Both the position numbers and the translations under genes were made by a program. The notes under the pieces are model-generated. The model ran no database searches. It saw only the letters and a list, made by a program, of their open reading frames with translations, and had not been told where the DNA came from. From positions 1-64,000 of the forward strand of contig NC_003063.2 of the NCBI RefSeq assembly GCF_000092025.1: DNA of 64,000 nt, written 5' to 3'. Shown here in pieces: positions 45,499 through 54,844 of this stretch (its first letter is position 1; each line of letters begins with the position of its first letter). This DNA comes from Agrobacterium fabrum str. C58 (lineage in GTDB: Bacteria; Pseudomonadota; Alphaproteobacteria; Rhizobiales; Rhizobiaceae).

Positions 45499-47160
45499 TT
45501 ACGCCAGGTGCCAGGTCGCAACGTTCCAGGTATCGATGCGTGTGTTGACATTGGGTTTGACGTTCTCGACACCCTGCTTATGCCCGCGTACCGTCGCATA
45601 CTGGAAGAGCGGCAGCAGCGGCAGTTCCTTGCGCATGATCTCCTGAATCTTCAGGTAGACGGCCTTGCGCTCCTCCGGCACAAAGAGGCTGCCGCCCTTC
45701 GCAAGAAGTTCGTCAACCTCTTTGTTCGCAAACTGCCAGGTATTCTGTCCCGAACCGCCTTTCGCCGGACTCGATGTCGAGCGGAAGAAGTCCGACGTAT
45801 CCGGGTCAGGACCGGTCAGGAAATCGAGCCCGACAATAACGGAATCGAACTTCGACAGCATCCAGTAGTCGCCCCACATGACGGCAGGCGGCAGGTTGGA
45901 AATGGTCATCTCCACGCCGATATCCTTAAAGGATTGCTGTATGTATTGCTGCACCTGTTCACGGATGTGATTTCCCGCCGTTGTCGAGCAGGTGAAGGCA
46001 AGCTTCACGCCATCTTTTGCTCGGACGCCATCTGCACCGGCGACCCAACCAGCATCCTCCAGCAGCTTCTTCGCTCTTTCGATGGAATATTCGTGTTTGG
46101 GCAGATCAGGATTGTAATAGAAGGACTGCTGCGGGACGTAACTTTCCGTGGGCGCCGGTAGACCGTAATAAAGCGCCTCGATGATCGATTGCTTGTCGAT
46201 CGCAGCGTAAAGCGCTTCCCGGACAGCCGGATCCTTGAATTGCGGTCGCTCCATATTGAACGAGAGCGATTCAATCGTCGAGCCCGGCACGACATTGACA
46301 ACCTTGCCGGACAGATCCTTGGCCTCGTCATAATGGTCGGGCGTGATCCATTGAAGGCCGACCACGTCGATATCGCCTGTCTTGAACTGGGTGTAGAGAA
46401 CGTTCAGATCGGGCACGTATTTGTAGATCAAACGCTCGATATGCGGGCCGTCACCGAAATAATCGGCATTGGCTTCAAGCAGGATGTAGTCTCCGGCAAC
46501 ACGCTCCTTCCACTTGAAGGCGCCCGTTCCAACCGGGGCGTTGTTGTAGGCGGCCGTGTTGCGGTCAGCTTCCGCACCCAGGAGATGTTTCGGGGTAATG
46601 AATGTGGACGCGAGGATCGATGGATATGGCGCAAAGGGCTTTTCCATCTTCCAGGTGATTTCCGTTGGCGAGACCACAGTAAGATCACGCACAAACTCAT
46701 GCCCGGTCTTGCGCCACGACCGGAAGTTGGGATCGACGAGCAGTTCAAGCGTGAACTTCACGTCTTCGGCTGTGAAAGGCTTTCCATCGTGCCACTTGAC
46801 GTCGTCACGAAGTTTGACTTTCCAAGCGAGGCCATCGGCGGAAATACCGCCGTTTTCGACGGTCGGCACCTCGGCGGCGAGGGCAGCAACAAAAGCGCCT
46901 TTCTCATCGACATAAAAGAGTGGGTCGAAAATGCTGAAATGGATACCTTCATCAACTTCGATATGAGGCATATGGGGGTTGAAAACAGTGGGTTCCTGCG
47001 AGAACCCGACGGTCAACTGGCCTTTGGCGGACTCTCCCTGCGCCATTGCGCGGGAAAAGCCCGGAAGGCCTGAAAGGACGACACCGGATGCGCCAAGCGC
47101 CAAAAGGCCGAGTGCCTGGCGGCGGGTGGTATTCATAAGCGGCTTGTTCTGGTCGGACAT
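45499..47160 (-). CDS. Peptide-type solute-binding protein with Tat-like signal
   Basis: 553 residues from ATG 47160; a longer frame upstream has no good start. The signal NTTRRQALGLLALGASG carries Arg13-Arg14 before the hydrophobic stretch, as in twin-arginine signals, with cleavage near SRAMAQG. The mature protein is SBP family 5: KVKLRDDVKWHDGKPFTAED is the family motif. It should feed the permeases at 43487-45369. Tat export suggests folding or cofactor needs before secretion. Confidence 0.9.
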   Translation of the reverse strand: MSDQNKPLMNTTRRQALGLLALGASGVVLSGLPGFSRAMAQGESAKGQLTVGFSQEPTVFNPHMPHIEVDEGIHFSIFDPLFYVDEKGAFVAALAAEVPTVENGGISADGLAWKVKLRDDVKWHDGKPFTAEDVKFTLELLVDPNFRSWRKTGHEFVRDLTVVSPTEITWKMEKPFAPYPSILASTFITPKHLLGAEADRNTAAYNNAPVGTGAFKWKERVAGDYILLEANADYFGDGPHIERLIYKYVPDLNVLYTQFKTGDIDVVGLQWITPDHYDEAKDLSGKVVNVVPGSTIESLSFNMERPQFKDPAVREALYAAIDKQSIIEALYYGLPAPTESYVPQQSFYYNPDLPKHEYSIERAKKLLEDAGWVAGADGVRAKDGVKLAFTCSTTAGNHIREQVQQYIQQSFKDIGVEMTISNLPPAVMWGDYWMLSKFDSVIVGLDFLTGPDPDTSDFFRSTSSPAKGGSGQNTWQFANKEVDELLAKGGSLFVPEERKAVYLKIQEIMRKELPLLPLFQYATVRGHKQGVENVKPNVNTRIDTWNVATWHLA

Positions 47161-47296
47161 TTTTAGTTCCCCTTGATCCGATGGTTGAACATGACGATTA
47201 TTATTTCTTCCGCCTCTTTGGGCAGTTTGGCTCCCTTCGACAGTTGCCTGCCTTATGCCTTGACGTGACAGGTCATGTCCGTACCAGGACCTGGCC

Positions 47297-48628
47297 TCAG
47301 AACCCGCTGACCAGTTCGATCTTCGAACCGTCGCTGAAGCGGCTGAAACGGAAATCGTAGCGATCGACGATCGGAGTGCGGCCGGTGACAATATCGGCCA
47401 TGAGTTTTCCGGCCGCCGGACCTATTCCGAAACCATGTCCCGAAAAACCCGTGGCGACATGGAAACCCGGAATCGCATCGATGGCGTCGATGACCGGAAT
47501 GGCGTCCGGCGTCACATCGATCATGCCCGCCCAGCGTTGCGCGATTTCTGCCTTCTCGAAGACGGGAAATGCCTGCTTGAGCTTTGCAAGGGCGCCGTCC
47601 GTCATCTTCGTCGACGGAACTGGATCGAGCACCCGATTATATTCGAAGGGCGATGGCTCATCGAGCTTCCAGCGGCGCGGCATACGCCACTCATCGTAAA
47701 ACCTGCCCGTCAGACGCAGATCGAGCGAACGCCACTCGTGCCGCAACGCCGGCAGGAATTTCGCCGCATAACGGAAAGACGCCGGAACGATATCGACGAT
47801 ATTCTGGAAGCCGTTTGCGATTGTATATCCGCCGTCGAGGCGTTTGCGGATCGCAAAGCCGTTTGACCAGATCGCCTGTTCCGGCCCGCCCTCCAGCGGC
47901 TTTGTCCTCAGCACGGAGTTCATTACCTTGAGCTGTGGTAGATCAAGTCCGTTGTTGCCCAGAAACAGGCTCGACCATGCGCCGCCTGCCATGACGGCCG
48001 CTTTGCAGGCAATTTCACCCCGTTCCGTCACCACACCGGAGACCTTGCCGCCGGAAAGCTGCAACCCACGCACAGCACATTCCGTCAGGATAAAGGCACC
48101 GCGATCGCGTGCCGCTTCCGCAATCGCGGGCGCGGCTCGCTGCGGTTCAGCGCGGCAGTCCCCGGCAGTGTAAAGCGCCCCCGCAACATTCATGTCTGAG
48201 CCGGGATACTTCGCCTTGAATTCCGCCGCGCTTAGCATGCGGCTTTCAATCTGATATCCCTCCAGATTGCGGTTCCAGCGTTCGTGCTCGGAAAATTCCT
48301 TGTCATTGGCGCAGGTGAAGACGATGCCGGATTGTTTAAAACCGGTCTCCCGGCCGGTCCGGCGATTGAGATCGGCCCAGATCCGAAGCGCCTCCGCCAT
48401 CAACGGTACTTCCCGCGGATCGCGACGGGAAATGCGGACCCATCCCCAGTTTCGGCTCGACTGCTCGTGCCCAATGCCGCCTTTTTCACAAAGGGCGACA
48501 CGCAGCCCCTGATCGATGAGTTCGAGCGCAGTGGAGGTGCCGACGATGCCGCCGCCTATGACGACGACATCGACTTCTTTCGGTAGTTCCGCATCGCCAT
48601 GAACGGGGACGACATAAGGACCGGGCAT
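47297..48628 (-). CDS. FAD-dependent D-amino-acid/amine oxidase (DAO family)
   Basis: 443 residues from ATG 48628, two bases beyond the stop of the upstream SDR. FAD-binding VVVIGGGIVGTSTALEL, then EKGGIGHEQSSRNWGWVR, and C-terminal FSGHGFGIGPAAGK. Different subgroup from the PuuB-like oxidase at 42150, so the operon holds two distinct flavin oxidases. Substrate unknown; glycine/D-amino-acid or N-alkyl amino-acid oxidation is typical. Confidence 0.87.
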   Translation of the reverse strand: MPGPYVVPVHGDAELPKEVDVVVIGGGIVGTSTALELIDQGLRVALCEKGGIGHEQSSRNWGWVRISRRDPREVPLMAEALRIWADLNRRTGRETGFKQSGIVFTCANDKEFSEHERWNRNLEGYQIESRMLSAAEFKAKYPGSDMNVAGALYTAGDCRAEPQRAAPAIAEAARDRGAFILTECAVRGLQLSGGKVSGVVTERGEIACKAAVMAGGAWSSLFLGNNGLDLPQLKVMNSVLRTKPLEGGPEQAIWSNGFAIRKRLDGGYTIANGFQNIVDIVPASFRYAAKFLPALRHEWRSLDLRLTGRFYDEWRMPRRWKLDEPSPFEYNRVLDPVPSTKMTDGALAKLKQAFPVFEKAEIAQRWAGMIDVTPDAIPVIDAIDAIPGFHVATGFSGHGFGIGPAAGKLMADIVTGRTPIVDRYDFRFSRFSDGSKIELVSGF

Positions 48629-48629
48629 G

Positions 48630-49340
48630 TCAGAAAAACTCCTCAAGCTGACAATTGATGGCGAATTCGGCGACGGAAGCCTCGTTCGGAAGGGAGAGCA
48701 GCATGGCAATGATGCGGCCGAGATCCGTGGGCTGGGTCATCTGCTCGGCCGGCCGCTCGGACAAAGCGGCAGCCATATCGGTTGCGACAAATCCCGGGCA
48801 AACCGCCGTAGCACGCACCCCTTTCTCAAAGCCCGCCTGCCGAATGGCATGGGCAAGGGCGACAGCGGCAAATTTGGAGAGCGAATAACTGCCCGCCGAT
48901 GCCGACTTGACGCGCTTTCCCGAAAGGGAGGCAAGGATGATCACGCGGCCACGACCGCTTTCGCACAGGGCGTTCCAAGCGGCTTTCACCAGTCTTCGCG
49001 GCGCCTTGACGTTCACGGAAAGCATGGCGTCGATATCGTCGTCATTCGCCTCGATCACCGTCTTCGGGATCATGATGCCGGCGTTCGCGACGATCGCATC
49101 GATGCGACCGAAATGCCGGAGAGCGTCTTCCGTCCAGCGCGTTTCAGCGGCATCGTTCGCATCATAGCTGAACAGATGAACGTCTTTCTCGCGACCAACA
49201 GCCCAGGACGGCAGGACAGGCGTACGCATGCCGAGTGACACCAGCCAACCTTGCTGCAGAAGCGCTGCACCAATGTGATCTCCGATACCCCGGCTGGCAC
49301 CCGAGATGAGAGCAACCCGCCCTCCTCGCCGATCTGTCAT
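48630..49340 (-). CDS. SDR oxidoreductase in the MarR operon
   Basis: 236-residue classical SDR: ISGASRGIGDHIGAALL, NAGIMIPK, catalytic Ser in ILASLSGK and YSLSK. Overlaps the MarR gene by four bases, so the two are coupled. May oxidise or reduce a carbonyl product of the flavin oxidases. Cofactor uncertain; the Met-Arg after beta-2 (SLGMRTP) suits NADPH. Confidence 0.85.
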   Translation of the reverse strand: MTDRRGGRVALISGASRGIGDHIGAALLQQGWLVSLGMRTPVLPSWAVGREKDVHLFSYDANDAAETRWTEDALRHFGRIDAIVANAGIMIPKTVIEANDDDIDAMLSVNVKAPRRLVKAAWNALCESGRGRVIILASLSGKRVKSASAGSYSLSKFAAVALAHAIRQAGFEKGVRATAVCPGFVATDMAAALSERPAEQMTQPTDLGRIIAMLLSLPNEASVAEFAINCQLEEFF

Positions 49341-49822
49341 GATAGCCCCACGATGTGACGGTAGGCACGACGCAAAATGTCGATCACCTGTTTCTGTTCG
49401 TCTTCCGGAATGAAGGAGAAGAAGTCGCGCGATTGCTGCGGAACGATTTCCCGGATTTTCAAGGCGAGTGCTGACCCCGCCGCGGTGATGTAGAGTTCCT
49501 GCGCCCGGCTATCGTCCGGCGACACCTCCCGGCGAATCAGGTCGTGTGACACCATCTGATCGATGACCCTTCCCATAGCGGAACGGTCCCGCATCGTCAG
49601 ATGCGCAATCACTGAAGGGCGGATTCCGGGATAATCGTCGACAAGCAGCAAAGTCGTGATTTTTCCAGTTCCCTTCGCCACATCCAGCCCCTCCAGCCGG
49701 TTGTCCAGATCTCGCGATACGGCGAGATTGATCGTGCGGATATAGAAGCTCAGCGTGTCTTCAAGCACGTCGAGATTGATGTCGGTAGGCGATACAGGCG
49801 GTTTGGCTGTAGGTTTGGACAT
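49337..49822 (-). CDS. MarR-family transcriptional regulator
   Basis: 161 residues: helical dimerisation regions flanking a winged helix (YPGIRPSVIAHLTMRDRSAMGRVIDQ and a wing rich in charged residues around RREVSPDDSRAQELY, family typical). First gene of the operon SDR-oxidase-SBP-permeases-oxidase-cupin. A weak copy of the palindrome found upstream of the ATPase gene (51814-51848) lies in its own promoter at 49931-49965, suggesting it controls both transcripts. Confidence 0.87.
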   Translation of the reverse strand: MSKPTAKPPVSPTDINLDVLEDTLSFYIRTINLAVSRDLDNRLEGLDVAKGTGKITTLLLVDDYPGIRPSVIAHLTMRDRSAMGRVIDQMVSHDLIRREVSPDDSRAQELYITAAGSALALKIREIVPQQSRDFFSFIPEDEQKQVIDILRRAYRHIVGLS

Positions 49823-49930
49823 GTGTTTTCCGTTCGAATGGTCAAAAAAGAAGATTTACGAATGCGCTTTCCCCGCGCACCGCGATGGAGCTTTCGACCA
49901 TGTCGTATTGCAGTTTTGTGACTATATGAA

Positions 49931-49965
49931 ATGACAGTTAGTGGATAAACGCAACTATTTTTTGC
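49931..49965. promoter_or_regulatory. Degenerate copy of the 51814 palindrome, upstream of marR
   Basis: Arms at 49931-49945 and 49951-49965 with a 5-base spacer align with the 51814-51848 palindrome without gaps. By my count about 10 of 15 and 9 of 15 positions match; the core AGTGGA is conserved. Candidate autoregulatory site. Confidence 0.4.
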
Positions 49966-50083
49966 AAAAATTCTTAAATTATTCATTTAAATCAATTGCT
50001 TATAAACTCAACCCGATGCGCCGCAGGATCGAAGAGATCCGGCGTTCGAAAATATCTCGAAACATCGCGCGATACGAAAATCC

Positions 50084-50103
50084 CTCGGGTCAGTCAGCCC
50101 GAG
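50084..50103. terminator. Hairpin terminator after the second fused ATPase gene
   Basis: CTCGGG / CCCGAG stem with an 8-base loop, starting 8 bases after the stop of the minus-strand ATPase gene; on that strand the stem is followed by GGATTTTCG. Plausible rho-independent terminator. The rest of 49823-50083 is AT-rich promoter DNA for the MarR operon. Confidence 0.6.
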
Positions 50104-50110
50104 AGGCTTT

Positions 50111-51757
50111 TCACATGTGGGCTACCTCGGCCGATGGTTCCCAGTCTGCGCCAGGAATGGCTGCAACGAGTTTTTGCGTATAGGGATGCGTGGGTGCGCG
50201 GAAGATTTTCGTCGGAGGTCCCTGCTCTACCACTGTTCCCTTGTGCATGACGAGGACGTCATCGCAAATCTGGCTTGCGACCCTCAGGTCATGAGTGATG
50301 AAGATCATTGCCACCTTCATTTCCCTTTGCACGCGGGCCAGAAGCTCCAGAACCTGGGCCTGTATGGAAACGTCAAGGGCAGACACGGCTTCGTCAGCCA
50401 CCAGAACAACCGGATCGAACATCAGGGCACGGGCAATTCCGATGCGCTGGCGCTGTCCGCCGGAGAATTCATGCGGAAAACGGTCATAAGCCTGCTCATC
50501 CAGACCAACGAGTTTCAGAATTCCAAGGGCTTTTGTTCTCGCCTCATGCAAGGCCATTCCATGGGCAAGCGGACCGACCGTCAAAATCTTGCCAATGGTA
50601 TGGCGCGGATTGAGCGAAGCAAATGGATCCTGAAAGATCATCTGAATATAGGGTCGCAAAGCTCGAAACGCACTTTCGTCCATCGTCGCGATATCGCGGC
50701 CGTCGAAGCGAATGGCCCCGCCATCCGGGTCAAGCAACTTCAGCAACACGCGTCCGAGGGAAGATTTGCCCGATCCGCTTTCCCCGACGACGCCGAGGGT
50801 CTGTCCTTTTCGAAGCTTGAAACTCACATTGTTCACGGCCTTGACGGTGCGGGCCTTGCGGAAAAACGATCCTGAGCTTCGGTATTCCTTCTCGAGGTTT
50901 TCCACCTCGAGAACAACGGGAACTTCCTCATCGATCGAACGCTCGACACTGCGCATTCGCGGAACCGCCGCAACCAGCCGCTGGGTGTAAGGGTGAACGG
51001 GATTGATAAGAACCTGATCCGCTCGCCCCTGCTCAACGAGATATCCCTTCTCCATCACCACGACGCGATCGGCAATTTCCGCCACGACCCCGAAGTCATG
51101 GGTGATGAACATCACACTCATATTTTTTCGTTTCTGAATTTTGCGGATGAGCTCAAGAATTTGTGCCTGAGTGGTCACATCAAGTGCGGTCGTGGGCTCA
51201 TCTGCGATCAGCACATCCGGATCAAGCGCCAGCGCCATGGCGATCATGACGCGCTGGCGCTGCCCGCCAGACAGGCGGAATGGATATTGGAGCCGCATCA
51301 ACAGCGGGTCGGGAAGGCCGACCTCTTCCAGCAGCTCCAGAACCTTGGCGTTACGGGTCTCACGCGTGCCGACACCGTGCGCTTCAAGTACCTCGGCAAC
51401 CTGATCGCCGACGGTCATCAACGGATTGAGTGCTGAAAGCGGGTCCTGGAAAATGATAGACACAGCCTGGCCACGCAAAGGCCGGATCTTCTCCTCCTTC
51501 GCCGCGAGTATATCCATTCCCTTGAATTGAATTTCTCCGGAACTGACGGTGATGACAGGCGACAGCAGCCCCATGATCGTGCTTGCGGTGACGGACTTGC
51601 CGGATCCGGATTCACCGATAATGCAAAGGATCTCACCTGCGTGGAGGTCGAACGAAATATCTTTGACCGCGTGGCTGCGCTCCATTCCTCGCGGCAAATC
51701 CACCGTGAGATTACGAACGGAAAGCACCACGTCGGCCGACGTGGTTGAATGCGACAT
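50111..51757 (-). CDS. Fused DppD-DppF-type ABC ATPase (second system)
   Basis: 548 residues from ATG 51757 (AAGGGGAAC just upstream), the same length as the fused ATPase at 31952. First unit: [34 protein letters not shown]. Second unit: [34 protein letters not shown]. It has its own terminator and promoter and is separated from the permease genes by the MarR operon head, so the importer is split into two transcripts. Confidence 0.92.
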   Translation of the reverse strand: MSHSTTSADVVLSVRNLTVDLPRGMERSHAVKDISFDLHAGEILCIIGESGSGKSVTASTIMGLLSPVITVSSGEIQFKGMDILAAKEEKIRPLRGQAVSIIFQDPLSALNPLMTVGDQVAEVLEAHGVGTRETRNAKVLELLEEVGLPDPLLMRLQYPFRLSGGQRQRVMIAMALALDPDVLIADEPTTALDVTTQAQILELIRKIQKRKNMSVMFITHDFGVVAEIADRVVVMEKGYLVEQGRADQVLINPVHPYTQRLVAAVPRMRSVERSIDEEVPVVLEVENLEKEYRSSGSFFRKARTVKAVNNVSFKLRKGQTLGVVGESGSGKSSLGRVLLKLLDPDGGAIRFDGRDIATMDESAFRALRPYIQMIFQDPFASLNPRHTIGKILTVGPLAHGMALHEARTKALGILKLVGLDEQAYDRFPHEFSGGQRQRIGIARALMFDPVVLVADEAVSALDVSIQAQVLELLARVQREMKVAMIFITHDLRVASQICDDVLVMHKGTVVEQGPPTKIFRAPTHPYTQKLVAAIPGADWEPSAEVAHM

Positions 51758-51813
51758 AAGTTCCCCTTGTTTTTTTGTAACTTTGTTCGCTTTGGCCGAC
51801 GTCTTCACGCCGG

Positions 51814-51848
51814 AGACAAGATGGTGGACTATATCCACTATCTTGTCT
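51814..51848. promoter_or_regulatory. Long operator palindrome upstream of the ATPase gene
   Basis: 15-bp arms AGACAAGATGGTGGA (51814-51828) and TCCACTATCTTGTCT (51834-51848), one mismatch, 5-base spacer, 57 bases upstream of the ATPase start and in the divergent gap before the glucanase-like gene. Strong candidate MarR-type operator. Confidence 0.75.
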
Positions 51849-52063
51849 AGCGGTAAGGCCGTGGCTTCGCCAACTGTTTGCTATTGTGCCGCCGACGACC
51901 GCAGGCGTGTCAAATTTTAGAGCGAAGCGCTTGTCACATGCTCCGTGAGGTCGTTCGACCAAGGCTTTCGGACGTTCCGCTCAGGGATTTGGAATAAGCG
52001 GGCGAGTCGGATAAGCCTTGCTCTGGATCCGCGCCAGGTTGCAGCAGATCACCGAGGTTGGAA

Positions 52064-53335
52064 GTGTCAGACGAATTTTCTGCTCAACTTGATGGCTTGC
52101 ATCACAGTGCCTTCGACTATTTCTGGTCCGGCAGCCATCCGGAAAGCGGACTTCCGAGGGATCGCATGCGTTCCGACGGTCTGCCAATCCACGAGATCAC
52201 CTCCATATCGGGAGTGGGCTTCGGGTTTCTCGCGCTTGTCGTCGGCGTTCATCGCGCGTGGATAACGAGGCAGGAGGGCGCCGATCGGGCAAACCGCATG
52301 TTGCGATCGCTCGGCGCGGTAAAACGATTTCACGGTGCCTTTCCCCATTTCATCCAGACGGCTGGCGGAAAGACAATTCCCTTCGCGAAGTTCGATGATG
52401 GCGGGGACCTCGTCGAGACGGCTCTCCTCGTTCAGGGGCTGATTTGCGCCCGGGAGTTCTTCGACAGGCAGACAGCCGATGAAATCGATCTACGCCGATC
52501 CGTCGCCGACATCGTCGAGACGGTGGAGTGGGCCTGGTTCACACAGGGAAAACGCGGACCGCTCTTCTGGCACTGGAGCCCCCGATACGGCTGGGCGAAG
52601 AACCTTCCTATCGTCGGCTGGAATGAGGCTCTCGTCAGTTACGTGCTGGCGGCAGGATCAACTGCTGACGCGATAGACCCGGCATCCTATCACGCCGGCT
52701 GGGCGCGAAATGGGGAAATCACGAACGGCACGACCTATCTTGGCGTCCGACTGCCGCTTGGCGAGCCCTTTGGAGGCCCGCTTTTTCTGTCGCATTACTC
52801 GTTCTGCACGCTCGATCCGCGCGGTCTGGGGGATGTCTATTGCAGCGATTATCTCGAACAGGTGCATGCGCATAGTCTGATCAACTATCGCTATTGCAGC
52901 ACTCGCTACGCGCCTGAAGACGGATGGGGTCTGTCCGCCTGCGATGGGCCGAAAGGGTATGTTGTCAACTCTCCGACGGATGATCACGGTATCATTGCGA
53001 CGACGGCTGCACTCTCCAGCATGCCTTTTCTGCCGCTCCGATCAAAACAGGCGGCCGAGCGCTTTCTGCAATGGCATGGCGGCGCGCTGGTGGGTCGCTT
53101 TGGACTCATGGATTCCTTCGAGCCGACAACCGGCTGGGTCTCCAAAACACATCTCGCCATCAACCAGGGCCCTGTTGTTGCCATGATGGAGAACCATCGA
53201 AGCGGACTTATCTGGGATTTGTTCATGAACGCGCAGGAGATTCAAACCGGCCTGTGCCGGCTCGGCTTCCGAAACGCATCGCAACAGGCAAGGCGGGAAA
53301 TCGACGCTGCCACGGTTCGAGCTATCCCAAAATAG
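52064..53335 (+). CDS. Glucoamylase-domain protein, GH144-like (beta-glucanase candidate)
   Basis: 423 residues from GTG 52064 (GAGG at 52054; TTG at 52058 is an alternative). Matches the 'glucoamylase' (PF10091) (alpha/alpha)6 family by SAFDYFW, SIVGFGFLALVVG-like start, FFDRQTADEID, WHWSPRYGWAKNLPIVGWNEA, NGTTYLG and SPTDDHG regions. GH144 members of this family are endo-beta-1,2-glucanases. No signal peptide, so probably cytoplasmic. Agrobacteria make cyclic beta-1,2-glucan, so such a substrate is plausible; it lies beside, but convergent with, the curdlan genes. Specificity is inferred only. Confidence 0.7.
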   Translation: MSDEFSAQLDGLHHSAFDYFWSGSHPESGLPRDRMRSDGLPIHEITSISGVGFGFLALVVGVHRAWITRQEGADRANRMLRSLGAVKRFHGAFPHFIQTAGGKTIPFAKFDDGGDLVETALLVQGLICAREFFDRQTADEIDLRRSVADIVETVEWAWFTQGKRGPLFWHWSPRYGWAKNLPIVGWNEALVSYVLAAGSTADAIDPASYHAGWARNGEITNGTTYLGVRLPLGEPFGGPLFLSHYSFCTLDPRGLGDVYCSDYLEQVHAHSLINYRYCSTRYAPEDGWGLSACDGPKGYVVNSPTDDHGIIATTAALSSMPFLPLRSKQAAERFLQWHGGALVGRFGLMDSFEPTTGWVSKTHLAINQGPVVAMMENHRSGLIWDLFMNAQEIQTGLCRLGFRNASQQARREIDAATVRAIPK

Positions 53336-53456
53336 CGGCAGGCATATGAAACCGGATTGGAAGCGGAACCGTTTTACGTCCCGCGCATTTGATAAGCGGG
53401 CGAACTGTTCCCCTCCGCCCCCTCCTTACAAGCGCGTAAGGTCCGCACTATTGCAG

Positions 53457-53480
53457 CCCTCCTGACGGAGGGTTTTTTTT
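53457..53480. terminator. Rho-independent terminator after the glucanase-like gene
   Basis: CCCTCC / GGAGGG 6-bp stem, loop TGAC, then eight T residues on the plus strand. Separates the plus-strand glucanase gene from the convergent crdC. Confidence 0.9.
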
Positions 53481-53534
53481 GCGCGAACGCCCCCAGATAA
53501 TCGAAAGATCAAACTCCGTTACAGCGTTCCGGCA

Positions 53535-54800
53535 TTATTCTGCCTCGTGCATCCTTGAAACTCCCCTCCTGACGAACGGATTCCAGCCTTTCGCAGCGAG
53601 TATCCCCCATGCCGTCGCGCCGACGTGAGGTAACCGGAAATATTTGAAATCTGCGGATGTGGAGTCCGGGCCTATTTTCAAACCCGTCGTTAATTCCGGA
53701 CCCGACGTGGCATAGACAAGGCTCTCCGGCGACAATTCCGCTCCAATCGTATCAAGAAGCGCGTCCGAGCGAGCGCGATGCCCCGCAATCTCGAACGCCA
53801 GTGCAGCCTGCGCCGTGCCTTCCAGCCATATGCCATCCCGGTCGTCGTTGAAATCAAAACCGCCATCAACGGCATAATGACGATCGACCCAATCGAGAAC
53901 ATGGTCCGCGCGCGCGCGGAATTTCGGCACGGCCATGATCGGCCAAAGTTCGGAATCAATGCCGGACTGGCTGGTGTTTGGCGTGTCGCCACCGGGCAAA
54001 CTGCCGACGTAAAAACGACCCTCACCATCGTTCCACATGGCATTGAGAAAAGACAACGCCCGGTCCTGCACGGATCGCCAGTCCTTCGCCTGGTCGATCT
54101 CGCTCAGCCAGGCTGCAGCGGCAAAGACGTCAAGATTATGCTCCGTCGATTTCCAGTCGAGATGTATTGGTTGGGCATCCTGCCCGAACGTCCCGCCCGT
54201 AAAACCGAGACCGCCTGTTCCAACGGTATTCTGGTTGATCCACTCGATGAGTGACGACGCAGCCGAGAGATAGGATTTATCTCCCGAACGATCAAAAGCG
54301 GCGAGAAACGCCAGTGCTGCCCAGGCAAGATTTCCGGTAGCGCTTCCGACCTGATAGTCGTCCTCCATCCAAGCCTTGCGGCCCTCGTTCCAGAAACCCG
54401 GCAGGAGCATGGAGCCCTGATACACATCGACAGCACCGGCACGGTAGGCATTCCGCACCCGCCCATCGCGATAGGTCCGGTCGTGCCCAAGCGCATAACG
54501 CAGAGCCTCGACGATCCTCAGCGCCTTGTCATCCTTTCCACAGGCGAAAAGCGCAATCGAGGCAAGCGCATTATCATAGGTGAAAGCCGTATTTGACAGC
54601 GCCGGATCGAGCGGCTTCTGTGACGGACCCGGCTCGAAGCTGCGGAGCAAAAACGGTGCGGTTGATTGGTCCATCCTGCCCGCAAGGCCGTCACACAGCT
54701 TTGCCGCGAGACCAGTACGATCCGCTATTTTCCCGGCCGCCGCCGTAGACGTCATCGCGAAAACCATCAAAAGCGTCGCGATCATGTTTCGGATGCTCAT
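53535..54800 (-). CDS. crdC: Curdlan biosynthesis protein CrdC (secreted toroid protein)
   Basis: 421 residues from ATG 54800 (an upstream frame to 54848 overlaps crdS). Signal peptide MSIRNMIATLLMVFAMTSTAAA-G. The mature protein has repeated helical blocks with Trp/Gly pairs (WAALAFLAAFDRSGDKSYL, FDFNDDRDGIWLEGTAQAAL), the look of an (alpha/alpha)6 toroid. In the crd locus CrdC is thought to help move curdlan (beta-1,3-glucan) through the periplasm. Assignment rests on position in the crdA-S-C order and on the crdS identity. Confidence 0.85.
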   Translation of the reverse strand: MSIRNMIATLLMVFAMTSTAAAGKIADRTGLAAKLCDGLAGRMDQSTAPFLLRSFEPGPSQKPLDPALSNTAFTYDNALASIALFACGKDDKALRIVEALRYALGHDRTYRDGRVRNAYRAGAVDVYQGSMLLPGFWNEGRKAWMEDDYQVGSATGNLAWAALAFLAAFDRSGDKSYLSAASSLIEWINQNTVGTGGLGFTGGTFGQDAQPIHLDWKSTEHNLDVFAAAAWLSEIDQAKDWRSVQDRALSFLNAMWNDGEGRFYVGSLPGGDTPNTSQSGIDSELWPIMAVPKFRARADHVLDWVDRHYAVDGGFDFNDDRDGIWLEGTAQAALAFEIAGHRARSDALLDTIGAELSPESLVYATSGPELTTGLKIGPDSTSADFKYFRLPHVGATAWGILAAKGWNPFVRRGVSRMHEAE

Positions 54801-54844
54801 CCCGACGAACCCTTTCGCGCTGTTGCAAATTCCTACGGGTCCAT

